Shown piece by piece: positions 11,903 to 25,700 of a DNA stretch of 64,000 nt. The position numbers and the translations under genes were made by a program. The DNA comes from Himantopus leucocephalus (Eukaryota; Chordata; Aves; Charadriiformes; Recurvirostridae): assembly GCA_003993805.1 (NCBI GenBank), contig RSEF01000001.1, forward strand, positions 190,012,493 to 190,076,492, read 5' to 3'. The number at the start of each line of letters is the position of its first letter. Position 1 is the first letter of the stretch. The notes beneath the pieces are model-generated. The model was given only the letters and a program-made list of their open reading frames with translations. It searched no databases and was not told where the DNA came from.

Positions 11903-13573
11903 GTGTGTAGGAAAGTTAAGGTACCTGTCGTACAAGACCACCATATAAGACCATACTAGCACCTTGTGTATTCCTCTGAAGTGCCACCATGACAGCTGAT
12001 GTTCACAGGGATGGCCACGCATCTTGCATAAAGAGATAAATCGCTGCTACTTTTTTCCCAGCATCGTACGGTTTAACTCACCGCTGTCTAGACTGCAGAC
12101 CCTAGACTGTGGAAGTAGGATTAGCAGCACACCCTCCAGAAAGGAAAGGTGGGCTAAAAGCTGTCAGGGAGAAGGTGAAAGAGCCAAGCCCAGGGCAGCA
12201 CCACATCCTGGCTGGGCAGAGAGAAGCCGGTGGTGCTGGAAGAGCCGTGGGCTGGAAATGCCATCGGCTCATGCCATGCTGGTCATGTGCTGAAAACACA
12301 TCTGCCTGCCTCCTGCTCTAGCAGCAGGGTCTGAAGGGAGGCGAGGAATTAATGTAATTAGATGATCTTGAGCCCAAAACAAACCGTTTGAGGTTTCTTA
12401 GACCTGCTAAAATAAGCCGTGCTTCCTGGCCATGGTTCTCGTTGGAGGTATAAGTCTGCGGCTGGGTCTCTGCGTTTGTTCTTGTGGGCATCTCGGAGCT
12501 GCTGTTCTTGGCTTACCCTGCCTGTGTCTTCCAGTTTGTAAAACGAAATCTCACGCTGTCCTCTAGCTGTCAGGTAGGAAGGAAAAATGACTCCTCTGCT
12601 GCAAATGTTTTTTTGTGATACATTCTAGAATAAAAGTTTTTTCCTGTTGGTAGCAAGGGTTAAACATTGAGGGCAACAGGTATAGGCAGACTTAGGTATG
12701 TGATATGTTTGACTGTTTTGCAAGGTGCTATAAATGTTGGCTCTGTGTAATCTGATACCAGGGTAGGACAGCCTAACTTAATGAAGGAAAATAGAGAGCA
12801 ATGTAAAAGAACTGGAAATTCAAGTCTAGCTGACTAATACCAGCCTGCTCCAGAGGGTTTTGACTGTTCATATTGCTGACAGCTGACAGCAAATGAGAGG
12901 CAAACAACAGAAACGTTGCCTAATCTGCTCTATATTCATACAGATTCTTTAAAGACACTGCAAAGGTAAGACCTTCTACGTTTCTCAACCCGGTAGAGTT
13001 GCTGAATGCATCCTTGAACACATACATCCTCCACAGGAGTAAAGTACCAAACTGAGGCTTGAAGTCTGTGTGTGTTCGGGAAAGGGGAGGCTTCAACAAG
13101 TTCTGTGTCGATTAGTTTGTGCCCCTTTCTAGTTGGTGCACATCAATTAAATCAAATTCAAATTTCTGAAACTGCTCAGATACTCAAATATAGAAATGCA
13201 AATCACACAGTATTTCTATGGCTACAACAAAGAGTAATTTTGAACATATTTAGATGTTTCGTTCATTGTGCTTGACAGTCCAGTTGGAAAAGTTTAAAAA
13301 GTAATTAATTGCAAAAAGAAAGCCACAGAATGCTAAAAATCTGTGTTGCAGAAGTTGTAATGGGGATTTTTACTGAGCTTGGTCTTGTAGCATCTTCTGC
13401 AGAATGCTGGAAAAGTCCTGTGGGAGTTTAACTCCCTGATCTAGAATTACTGACGCTTGGCTGGAAAAGGTCGCCTGGAATAAGAAACTTTTGACTTGAA
13501 TCTGATCTCCACTGGCCTTTTTTTCAGTTTCCCCCTATAATGTATATATTTTGTGTGCATTTATATTCCAGTT

Positions 13574-13589
13574 AAAAAAAAAAAAAAAA
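13574..13589 (+). repeat. A16 homopolymer
   Basis: Sixteen A followed by GAAAAAGGAAAA. No recognisable retroelement body precedes it, so I do not call it a retroposon tail. Confidence 0.9.
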
Positions 13590-13847
13590 GAAAAAGGAAA
13601 AGTCTGTGTCTTTGGCCAGCAGATTTTAATTTGGTAAACTTAATTTACCTGCAGGTGATTTAAAAATAATGACTGCATTACTAATTTGTGGGCATAGTAA
13701 GTTTTAGAGAACAGTTGACAGTTTTATAATCAGTATTGGGTACAGACTGGCAACTGGTAATTTGTGAAGTTTGGCACCTAGCCAAAGCAATTACATTTTG
13801 TTTCCCCTGATCTTTCTCCCTCCCACTGCCACCTCTTCATTCTCCTC

Positions 13848-13866
13848 TGTGTGTGTGTGTGTGTGT
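13848..13866 (+). repeat. TG dinucleotide microsatellite
   Basis: About nine uninterrupted TG units, directly after a CT-rich stretch. Confidence 0.95.
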
Positions 13867-16800
13867 TAATCAAAAGAGCAAAACCTCTGGGGGTCACGCA
13901 GTTCTTTCCCCCCTCCACCCTGTTTTACAAGTTTCCTCGTATGCTATTTTAGCTGTCTTGGAGCTCAGCCCTTCAGCTGTCTCTGTACAGAGACCCTTTC
14001 CCTTTGAAATCAGTGAGATTTGACTTACCTGCAGCTCTCTTGTTAGTTGCTTATACGGTCATAGTCTTAATGCTCCTTAAAAAGGGCTATTAAATGCCAG
14101 AAAATGCTTGAGGGTGCCTTCTAAAACATTTGTTCTGTGTCACTGGAATAATTCATTTTGTGTACAGAAATTTCTGAACCAGATTTGGAATTTTATCAAT
14201 TTACAGTTTTCTCAGTATCTTTTTTAACCAGCTTTTTGAGATTTTGTGCAATATAAAAAATAGTAAGGTATCTTTGATACTAATCTTATTTATTAATGCT
14301 GGTAATTCGGTAATCTTATGACAACACATAAAACCAATCCTGTCTCTGCAAATTTACTATTATATAAAATAGCATATGCGGAGTGTTGTAGGAGAGGAAG
14401 TAATGAGAGATCTTTTGTTTTCCTTTCTCTCCATACTTAGTATCACTTACCTCTTGATGAACTAGACTATGCACACACTTGCAGTGTCATATCAGACTTG
14501 TAGTCCATCTATTCTGTTTTTGGAGCGTTTAATATATTCTTTTTTTCTGGTGGAGAATATGTGAGTCCAGAAGCGAGCAGTTAAAAAGAAAAAAAAATTA
14601 CAGTAAAATCCTGCCTGTAGAGGTGTGTGGTTGCAATCAGCATTACTGGAGGTTTGCCTTGTGTTATGACAGGTCTTTTCCATGCTGTTTAAACAGAAAT
14701 CCTTATGTAATGAAGCTGATTTGTTCTAATTACATTGAGCTGTTTTTAAAACATTTTATAATTTTCCTAAGCTTTTGACTTCTGTCATGTCTGTAGCAAG
14801 GAGTTTGAGCACGTACATCTAGGGTGATGCATTTTTAATTGCTTTCCTTTCATCCTTTCAAAACTAGTTGCTTCTCGACTTAATTGAGTGTTTCCTTGTT
14901 CTCACTTTGTCAGCTGGGAAATATGAGCACCTGATTTTTTTCCTACTCTTTACCAATAGTGATGAATTAACTACAAATGCAGAAGCAGAGGACAGACCAT
15001 GTTAGTGATTCCCAAGAGTTTTGGACCAGCAAACCGCACTCCTCAGCCTCTGCATTTACTGGAGATGAGCACGCACGTGTACCATTATGCAGTAGCAAGA
15101 AGAGAAGCAGGTCTTTACTATGAATGTTACTGTTTTAAGCTGGTCCTTGGATCCATATTATATTGCTAAACAAGGCCATGCTTTCAGAAATGTTCTTCAT
15201 AACAAAACCTGATGGTTGTTAGGATAAGAGACCTTTAGATAGCCCATCACAGAGAGGTTCTTAGAAAGACTGGCAGCCATGCTGTCGGTCTCCAGGAAGC
15301 TCGGTGTGGCGGTGTGCTTGTGGCCGATGTTTTTCAAGTGCTGAAGGCCTGACTTGCACATACGCTTCTCCCTTTTTTGACAGTATATATGCACAGATGT
15401 TACCTTTGCAAGACTGAGATGTTAGCGCTACTCCGTTCCCCAAGCTGGTAGACTGGCTGCTGAGTTCTCGCAGGCTTGGCAGACTGTGTGCGCTCCCTGT
15501 GCTCTGCCTGGGGGGACACTGTCCTTTTTAGCGGGGAGCCCTGTTAATCTCATTTGTTTGGCCTTCAGTGGATGAGGGGAAGATCAAGCTACATGTTCTC
15601 CCAGCAGTACTGAGGTGGTGATGAGCAGCAATGGGTGAAGGTAACTGAACTGGAAGCGGAGAAAGGAGCGCTTCCGCGTGTCTCCTTGTCATATAGGGAT
15701 GTGGGAGGTTGTGGGGGTTTTGCTTCTTCGGTAGCCAGAACAGCTACACCAAAAGTAAAAAGTCAAGTCAGTGGAAGGTCATACATTTCATATATTTGTT
15801 TTGGTATGTACATATGTGAGTGTATGTACACATACACACACAAAAATGGGGATAAAGTGTGTTTCTATAACTGCAAGTGATATGCGTATGCATGCATCCA
15901 CACAGGCATCTAGAGTAGGTGCTGTGCATTGAAGCAACATTATGTGGCTTTTATCAAAAAGTAATGCAGCTTATCTGTGAGCTGAGGCTTTAGTAACCCA
16001 AATTCAATCTGAAAAGTTTCAAAGCCCTATGGATAGCCAAGGCTGCTAGCTCATATAACCACTTCTGAAAATTTACCTTCATCTTCTCTTTTATGTGTCT
16101 AATGTGCCAAAAAGCGCAATTTGGGCAGTTGCAAAATGGTATTTGAATCCACTATGCAGTTTTGATCTGGGGGGACAAGCAGGGAGGGAAGTAGGTCAAA
16201 TGTCTGACGTGATTTGGAGAGGAGGGGAGCGCTGGCGTTGTGACGTCCCATCTCCCAAACCTTCGTATACCATGCAGCCAACCTATGGAAATAAAATTCA
16301 GTTATTTTCTTCTCAGGTGAATGGGGAAGTGGGGGAGAGGATTTGGACCCTTGCTTCCCCCTGGAGTGCCCTCGCTCCCCTGCTTTAGGGCAAGTTACAA
16401 CTAACTTTTCCTGTTGAGTTGGCTCTACTTTGCAAGAGCAAACACTTTGCAAAGAGGTGACTAAAACCCAGCATGGCCTTTCTGTTGCCTGGTCAGATGA
16501 GGGAGGTTTGCTCTTTATCTTAGCAGATGTTCAAATACTTTATTCAGAGCTCAAGAGCTTCAGTAGTAGAGTTAGGGAGAGCCTTCCTTGCCTCATTATA
16601 TTTTAACTTACTGTTTAGGACTGGCCTTTCGGTGGTAGTCTGATCTTTTGTTGCTGCAGCATAAATCTATTATTTACAGTGCTCTACGTCTACACACCTA
16701 CACTGATTTTGGGGCTACCTTTACACATCGAGCATGCTGTCGGGAGAGCATACAGAGGGGAAAAAGTCTCAACCACACTGTAATTTTCTTTAAATTTCCC

Positions 16801-19800
16801 AGCAGCGCTTTGCTGGGTTGCTGGGTTTGTGTGTAACAGCTGTGTTATATAAATGTGCTAAATAAAAGGGACTTAAAAAGTATGAGGGAACATGGGAGAT
16901 AGGAAGAGGAAGGTTTTCAGGGGCGGGGGAGTCTGTAAACAGTGCTGGAGTCGTTACTGTTAATAGTCAAGAAAAGCTCTTGCCTCATATTCAATATTCA
17001 GGCTAAAAGAAGTAGTTGCCAAAAAAAAAAGATACTCATTGAAAATGTAATATTTTTTTTTTGTGGCAGCAAAGAAGAGCTTGTTGCTTGCAAAACAGGG
17101 ATTTATTGATACTGATGATTTCTTTGTCCTTAACGAAAGCTCAGCAAAGGTCACTGTGTTGACTTTTATTATGTCAGCTGCTTTTTGCAGTTTCCCCTAG
17201 GCAGCGTGGATGCTTTCAGAAGATCCACACTGTTCCTTACGTTGTTTCTTTCCTTCCTTGGTGATACCCTCTCACCATGTTGTTTTCCTATCTCCTTTAG
17301 TTTGTGTGAGCAGTTGAAATACTGAGCCTTCAGAAACTTCTTGTGCCAAGTAACATATATTAACTTGTTCTTGCTTGTCATTTTGCCGACTACAGATGCC
17401 CCGGGTTTAGGGACATGGTTCAAAGCTCCTGTTCTGTGCAATTTCTTAATATTGCTGAATAGGAATAATCAATCTGTGAAAAATGCCACAGCAGACTATA
17501 TTGTTCGCATTTATGTTCAGTGTGGACAATACATAAAGAACATAATTGTGGGTTTGGGATTTCTGCATTACGAGAACTGCGATACCATTCAGCTTTTCCC
17601 CCTTTTTTAAGAAAACCAGACTCTACAATGTATTACTTGTACAGTGTCTTAAAAAGATGTGACTCTGCAGAGGGTGGACTGGCTCTGGCTTGATCCATCC
17701 TTAACCTCCACTGGTAGAAAGGAGTTAGAAACTTGAGTGAAATGGTGCAGTTACCATCCGTGTGTTTGTCTGACCTCACGCCGGATGGTTTTCAGTCCTT
17801 CAGTCCAAAATTTCCAGGTGATGTCTTTATTCTTCCCTTTCTTCTCATTCACTCCCCTCTTCCTCCCGCATCCAGGATGGTGTTGAGAAAGGGGTTCAGC
17901 TTTGCATTTCTGTTAGTTCACAACTTTCACACTCTAGGCTAAAGCTAATGCTGCACACTGTCTTAGAAGTTTCAGTCCCAAGTAATTTGTCCCTGTGCTA
18001 AACGAGTTGAGCCGTTTCAGCAGTAACTTGGGATTCAGATCTGCATTTGAATCTTAAAGCAGCTAAGCTGGCTCTTAATTTTAAATGTACGAATAATCTT
18101 ACTAATTTCACAAAAAAGGCAGTGCAGGCTGATTACAGTCATCTTTAATAACCCTACGTGGGACTGGATCCAGTAGCTTGCTAGAGGTGTCTTTCAGCTT
18201 AGCTGGGGCGCTCTCAGTACGAAGACTTGAGCCTTCCTAGTTTACAGCTGAGCTTCTTCAGCAAATGTTTGCATTTGTGCCTAGCACTTTGCTGCTTGCT
18301 ACCTGCTCCAGTGTGGTGCTGCTGTGTTATTTCAGTGTTCTGCATTACAGTGCTGGAATGCTGAGGCAGCGTGGGCTATATCGGCTCGTATTGTCAGGAC
18401 TTGAAGGAGGAATTGTGGATTTGTTGCTTCCAAGTTAGAGCCTAGTTGCAGTATTGCAGCTTCACTGTCGGGACCAAAAATGTTGGTTCTGGAAGTATTT
18501 CTTATGAGCTTTGTTGAACTGGCTAAATAGGGCTAAGTTTAAGTGCAGGGTACATACGGTGAAGAGTGGTGGGGGAAAAAGTTGTCATGTCTAGCTGGAA
18601 GGAGTCCTACAATGTATCTTCCGGGATACCAGAGCAGCAGTGTACTAAGGGTTAAACTGGCTGAATGTGCTTTTTGACAGACTGGTTGAGGACATTTTTT
18701 CTAGATGTTGAAATCAGTAGAGGAGGGGAATTTCCAAGAGGGATTGAAACAATTTATTTGTATGTTCAGTTTCAAGGATGAAGCAAAATTAAGATGTGTA
18801 TATATATTGCTGTGTCTTAATATGGCTTTTTATAATAGGTTTGTACCAAAAATAGTGGAAATGAAAGCAAAACCTTACTTATTCTGTAGTTCTGAAAATT
18901 TGATGTAAATTTTATGGTAATATATACTGTGTTCCCTTTCTCCTAGGACTCTGTATGTAATCAAGCTTATTGTGTGTGTGAATACAATTTACACATTTTG
19001 TGCTGTTTGCAAATAATTAATTTTCTTCTCACAGATGTACGTAAAACCAGGCAGGGAGATAAGTGGCATTATATATCAAAAACAATAGTCATGTTTGTGT
19101 TAGCCTATAGACAGCAGGATCCTGTGATACTTGGAATAATGAAAGCACAGTTTATAAAAATAGATGTGGAGGAAAATATAGCTGGTTTAGAATTAAGGTG
19201 GCTTCTGTGAAAAGCTGTGCTTGTTTTCTTTATGCCAGAGAGAGTGATATGGGTTAAAGGAAAGTACTTTTGCATTATTTTGCCATGCTGTTATTGCCCA
19301 ATAGATCATTCACTATTACTGTGTACCGCTAAAGAAGTAATGAAAAATTTCCTGTAAATAATAATAGTTTGAGTGCCTAACCTTTATAAGGTTAGATATA
19401 AAAGCCCACTAAAGCCTGTTCACTGACTTGTCTTTGACTTTGGTCGTAATGTGGTTAGATGGCTGTTTTCTTGTAAGGAGGTATCATTCTGCTTTATTTA
19501 GATTCCTTGGTGTTTGTGGGGACGGGGTGTAGAGGGAAGGAACAGTCTGCAATACAGTCTTATGTCACTGCATCACCATGTTGCAAAATTCGTAAAACAG
19601 CTTTTGAATATCTGTTCCTGCAACAGTATTGGATGATTAGGCACTTCAAAAAAGTAAAAAAAGTCTGACTATTCTAAGTAGTGTTTGTGTGCATCCCTTT
19701 GGGATCAAATTCATTACACTGCTGCAGTCTCTTAAATGACACTGAATCATGATGATTAGTTTTGCATTGAGGGTTTTGTTGGTCTTTAAAAAAAATACGA

Positions 19801-22400
19801 AGTATAAAAAGATCTCTTTATGGCTTTTAGTAAGTTTGCTGCCACAGCTTTTGGATCTTACGCATTTAGTGTGCATCTCGGTATTGTAGTATGTACTGTA
19901 CAATATTCATGTTTTCAGAATAATGATCTGGCACTAATGGAAGAATATGCCAGTTCCCAATGCACGCAGGGAACTTCTAAAATCTGTCTTACGGTGGCTA
20001 TAACCCGGTTTTCCTTATACCTCAGGAGCTTACTAGGTAGCCCGTGTCTCTGTCACTTCATTTATCCTAGTTTTGCATTGTTAATTGTTGCTGACCATAG
20101 AAAGTTACTGGACCTTAAGAACTTGTTCTGTTTGTTCATACATGTGGCTTCAATTAGTGTAATGGAGATGATTATAAGCCCTTGCTGTATTCCAGCCTCG
20201 TTCTCCCTGGACAATTAGCTTAACCCCTGTTTTAAAATAAGTCTCCATTTGGAAGCTGAGGATGTTCTCATATTTGCCCGCTGATCTTTTGGAGTTACTC
20301 TTCACTGATTAGAGGGAGTGACTTCAGATACTATTACTTCATTTTGTTGGAGAGCTATAATTTATGTCTAGGTAGTAACCAAAATAGAAGTTGTACTTAA
20401 ATAAATTTCCATACCCGTCCTCTCTTCTGAAAGAGCTGGTATGTCCCTATTGACATATACCGACCCATTTCAATCACTGTAGGATTAAACTATGTATTAT
20501 ATGGCTATATACTTTATTTTGAGGCCGGCATACAAACCTGGTAAGAGTCTGGGATAGGACAAGTTGGTGTTAGTCCCACTGTGCTGGCATGTGTGTAACT
20601 TTTTGATATCATTCTTGTCTTCTCAAAGGCAAGGCAAACTAATTAAATTTAGGGAAGTTTTCCAGGTTTATATGATTGCACGTAATGTTTTCACTGCCAT
20701 AGCCTTGCTGAAGTATGGACAAAGCCTTGTAACTGTTCAAGGCATCCTGCAAAATGGCAAGAGCTGAGGTTGAACAGTCATGGTTTCCAAAGCACATCCT
20801 TTTCTGTTCATGCATGTAGCTCTCGTTAGTGCAAATATTCTCTAGTTAGGGTTGTGGCTACTGTTATGAACCCTTTAACAGCTAATTAAAGCATGCTTTG
20901 AACATTGGGAAGGTTCTCCTGTTTGCATAATCTGGGGTTTCCTGATTTCTTAGAAGGGTAGGATCTAGTGACTTAAATGCTTGAATGCTCTGCCATCACT
21001 ACTTAGGAATTTGGGAATACCACAATCTATATGGGAAAAACAGCTGTTACATTTCCTAGACTGAGGGAGTATGAGCCTGTGACATGATCCTCCCTAATTA
21101 AATTGCTTGGCATTGAGGAGAGGAAGATGCCCTTCATTTTTTTGAGTTTCAACCTACTGCAAAAACAAGACAAAGTTAAACCTCCTGCACAAAGGCAGAT
21201 GTTAATCCTCGCCAATGGCACAGAAGTCACCTAGAGGCTTTCCTGGGGGTCTCAGTCTGGATGGGTATGTGTTAGACCTCTGCCCCTTATTCATCTGTCA
21301 CAGCAGCCATTAATCAAAGGCAGTTTAAATAATTTTGATCAAAAAGCCAGGCACCACACATTTTGCTTCCTTAAAAACACACAGATTTAAACTCCTAGGC
21401 ACCAGCATACTCCCTTAGGTTCCTAATTTTAGACACCTGTTTCTGTTATACTTTTGAAACAGTAGACTTTTTTAATTAATGTATTGGTCACCTTAGTTGT
21501 ATAAAAAGATTACGTTTTGTGCTCGCCTTTTTTCCCCAGAAGTGATACAGCACATCTTTCTGTAACCTCATGTTAGCCATGTTTACCTTCTGTGCTGATG
21601 AGTAAATGAAAACGTGGGAGCTGTTAGGCACGCATCCCTCTAGTGAAGCTGTTTACATTCCGTAGTTTGGGATTTTTTTTTTTCTTTGCTATTGTACTGT
21701 GCAGGTTTTTTTTTTGCCTGTTCTAATTTGCCATGACGTGGTCAGTGCTGTTTCCTTCCGGCTGCTTGCGAGCCTGTGGTAGAGATAAGGATACGTTTAC
21801 AGTGCATTTTTAATAAAAAGCTGAAGATCTGCTTCGTGTAGGAACTCGGGGACTCTCTGGATTGTACAAAGAATTTACTTACTGGTTTCATCTGTTTGAC
21901 ACTGTGGGAATCAAGACCTAGAGCATTTTACTTGCAAAATAACAACTTTGCTGAATTTGAACTGTGCGTGAAGAAGAAAGGTGATATACTTGAGACATCC
22001 TACAGCTGAGTAGGTCAGTCTGGGTTTTGTATTGTTACTTTAAATGTACCTTAAAGATGAGAGTTACTAATGAATGTGAAAACTGTGTATATGAATCAAA
22101 TGAAAAGATGGATTTTCTTTTTGTTAACTTTCATAACTTTTTCTTAGTTTCATGCTTTTAATATTAAACATTTTGAAACTGACGTCTTACTTCCTGAAAC
22201 AGTTTTATTTTTAAGGGAGTGAAAATTTGCATGAATTAATCAGTAAAAGTAATAACTCTGAAGATACAAAGGTGTCTGACTTCCCTGGAATTCGGTACAA
22301 CAGTAATAGTTCAGAGCAAGCTTTATTGTGACTGCTACTGTTTCACATAGCTAAAGCAATCATTTCTTAATTATAACTTTTTTATTTTTTCCCTCCACAG

Positions 22401-22638
22401 TGGTAAAGGCTATTGAGGTGGGAAGAACGACTCAGGAAAGGATATCCCTTGGTTTGTTTCTCTTCAAGAAGAGGAGAACCCGGGAACTCTGATGATCTAA
22501 GAAATACGAACACTGATACTTGATTCATTTTGTGATCCTGCCTCTCTGCCCAGCTGGACCTCGGTGCCTCTCTCCGTTCTTTCACATTTGAGAACAACTT
22601 TCTTCGTATGTGGAGCTGAGACCTGGGAATGCGTTATT
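22401..22638 (+). other. ELF1: ELF1 5'UTR portion of first coding exon
   Basis: An acceptor (pyrimidine tract then CCTCCACAG at 22392-22400) precedes this segment, so it is the 5' end of an internal exon and at least one noncoding exon must lie upstream. It holds three ATGs before the main start: 22492 (ATG ATC TAA), 22608 (ATG TGG AGC TGA) and 22629, which opens an 11-codon frame ending at 22664 inside the ELF1 coding sequence. The exon boundary is inferred from the splice signal only; no transcript data are available. Confidence 0.8.
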
Positions 22639-22710
22639 ATGGCAGCAGTTGTACAGCAGAATGAGCTTGTGTTTGAATTTGCCAGCAACGTCATGGAGGA
22701 TGAGCAGCAG
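22639..22710 (+). CDS. ELF1: ELF1 coding exon 1 (residues 1-24)
   Basis: Encodes the N-terminus beginning [18 protein letters not shown] and ending EDEQQ, a strong ELF1 signature. The donor is CAG|GTATGG at 22711. The exon ends at phase 0. The main ATG (22639) has a strong context, with A at 22636 (-3) and G at 22642 (+4), better than the three upstream ATGs. Reading through the donor would add only intron-encoded residues before a stop at 22753-22755, so the splice is required to continue ELF1. Confidence 0.96.
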
Positions 22711-25700
22711 GTATGGGATGGTGTAAGAAACCATATTTGTACAAATTGGTGCTAGGAATATTGTGAAAACATGAGGAAAAAAATGCGGTGTAAAACACAA
22801 AAAAGCGAACGTTGAGGTCATTTTGTTGCAGCAGATATTTGTGCTATTTCAAAAGCTTCCTGTTGCTTCCTGTAACTTGCATGGGCAGAACAGAACAGAA
22901 ATTGGTTGAAATGTTTTAACTTCTGCAGTACTGCAGAGACATCCTCCTCCAAAAATGTTTTTCCTGTGTCGCTGATTTGTGCCAGTAGAATCCATCCATT
23001 TGTGATGCAGAATTCTCCAAATTCTGCTCATTGACAGTAGTTTTAACTTTCCTAATGTGCTAGGATAAAATTCTGAAACAGTCACACTACAGGTGATTAG
23101 AAGGAGCAGTAGGTACCTGCTCACTGCTTTTTACAGGTTGGTTTCTAAATTGTGTTACTGTATGCAGTCTATTCAGAAATAAGCTTCAAATTAATTTAAA
23201 TTGGTTTCTTTCACACTGCAGGGAAAATATGTCTCTGTCTGAGGAGGCTCTCAGTTAGGTGTTGATTATCTAAACCACATCCTGTGAGTCCTGAGGCTTC
23301 GGTGAAGGATTCCTGTTGTAAGAATCAGGCAGCTCCTCTATAGGTGGTGGTGAATAGTAGGATTTTGCATTTGTTAAGAAGAAATTAGGTGTCTGGGTAC
23401 TATGGAGAGACAGTTCTTAAAAGGCTGTGAAGTACAACTCGACAAACTGTTCACCGTTTTTTTTGAAACTGAAAAGCATTCATCCTCTCTTTCAAAAATA
23501 CTTTTGGCTTTATAATCTTTTCTCTGGGTTTTCTGTATGGCCTAACGTCTGGCTGGGTCAGTGGCCGTTTTTGCTGTCAGAATCATGCGATCATTTCAAT
23601 GAACTGAGTGTTGTCTGTCTAAAGTGCTAACTCAGTTTTGGGTGGAACTAGTAATGTAACTTCCTTCCCTGTATTTTTCCAGAGCTTGTGGTAGCCTGGG
23701 GATTTAGATATGGGAATTGCACAAACACAGTGGAAAACGAACCTTATTTATTACCTCTGTTTGTTGTTCGTTGCTGGGTTTACTTTACAAGGCAATGGGA
23801 GAGGGAAGAGTTGAGATGGGGAGGGCTACTTCAGTGTGGTTTCTGGTAATGTAAGAAAACGTGGTTTTGTTTAGTTTAGCTGTGCGTTCTGCCTCTTGTG
23901 ATTTCTTTAGATGCTCACCTGAAAAACTTTAAAAATATTAAAGAGCACTCAACAGGGCAGTAAAACTTCCCTAAACAGAGCTGTCACCAGCGCCAGAACA
24001 AACTCAACTTTGGCATTTGTCTCATAACCCCAATAAATCCTACCCCAGATGAAGCCTAAAGAAAGAAGGCATCCTGTTGCATACCCCAAAGATGCGAAAG
24101 GCCAAAGAGACAGAGTGCATAGCAGAAGGTCTGCAAACAGTTGGATGCAAGCTCCTCTTAAATCACTGGGTTACCTTAGTTCAGATATCAAAGATACAGA
24201 TAGCCAGCTAACGGGCTGCTTGAACATAGGTCTTAAATACTCAGTGGTAGAAAAAGAATCCTGTGTAGGGAAAGATCTGGGAAGCTGGAACAAGATTTAG
24301 CTCAGACAAGAATTTATACTATAACAATAACCCCAAAAGATTGATGTATATACCTGGTTGATCTGCTTCTTACAAAAATAGGAGTTACTATTGTTACTTC
24401 TGAAGTTTTTCAGTTCTGGACAGATAAATTGTATTTAGGGATAGATAACACAATTTGTGTACTTTGCAAAAATTTTAGCTCTGGAACTGCTCTGTGTTGG
24501 TCAAAAGCATTTTTTGAGCTTCGTCAGCGTGCAACAGGTGATATCTTTATACAGGGGTGTCAGTTAACTAGTCGTTAGGTAATTATTTTTGCAATTCCCC
24601 CAAAAGCTGCAATTGAAAGAACTTTGGTAATTTTCTTCTTGTCAAAGCTTCGTCTGGAGCCCTGTTGTGCCAAGAGCTGTCAGGGCGTGGAACAGCTGCA
24701 GGGAGAGGTTTGGGGTCTAGATGGGCAGCTACGCTCAGTGTTTCAGGGAAGTCATAACTCATGGCTATTTTTTTAATTATATATATATTTTTTTAAGTCT
24801 TGGTTAAACAACCGTAAATTATGAAGAGTCCATTTGCAAATATAAACATTCAGCCACTGGCAGACGCCAATAGGAGGGACATGGGGACTCGATCACGTGG
24901 CCCCACGTGAAAGGCAAAAGGCTCTCTCTTATCATCTCTATCCTTTTCAGTTTAGAAAATAATGACTTTTTTTTGNTTTTTTTTTTTTTTTTTTTTTTTT
25001 CTTGGGCATTCATTTATCGCATTGTGCATATATGGTGAGGAAGAAATGGGATGAAAATATCCTCATAATTTTCAGAAGGGAACAAGTGTCTTGTACTAAT
25101 GCTACTGATAACCCGTCTGGCTACTGCTGCTATGTGTCAGAGGTCCTGGTTAAATAGANTTTTTTTTTTTTTTTTTTGAGAGACTGCACATGTAAAACTG
25201 GGCAGGAGCTACATACAGGCTTTGGCTGAGTCAGTGCTGCTGCCTAGAACTGCTTTCCTTCATGTCTGCAGCTTCTCCTCTCAGTGTCTTTTCATTTAGC
25301 CCTTTGTTAACTCACAGTTAACGTGATACTTGATCAGGACATTCTTGATTTAAAAAGCTGAATAAAAGCAGCCACAGAGGCTGGCTCCATGCTAGGAAGT
25401 TTAAATGGTGCCAGGGACATGCTGTGTCATTGTGACCATTAAATTGCTAGCTGGGTCCTCGGTATGACTGCTCTGTGCCAGCAGGTGCTCTCTCAAGTGC
25501 CTCTGGCCTGTGTAGTAACCTGTGCCTGAAGACACCTTCTGTGTCTCTGAGGGATGTTTCTCTCATCCCTTCTGTGGAAGAGGGGTCCAAACCCTTAGGC
25601 TGGGCCATGAATTCTGGACCGTCTTCTCATGCCTTGGCTTGCTCTTCCACATTGCCATGGGAAATGTTCTGAAACATTGAGTCACCTGGTCAAGGCCGAG

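Larger units (their letters stand above)
11903..22400. other. ELF1: Noncoding, probable ELF1 5' intron
   Basis: Ends in the acceptor of the first coding exon (22392-22400). It holds the A16 run, the TG microsatellite, a short TATGTACA/CACA-rich stretch (about 15805-15845) and a few T runs. No coding exon of ELF1 is expected here, and I recognise no other gene. It contains no CR1, unlike the first 12 kb. Confidence 0.6.

Noticed and set aside
13560..13600. A16 run as the tail of a processed retrocopy
   Set aside because: The upstream sequence shows no recognisable coding or SINE body, and no target-site duplication is evident.
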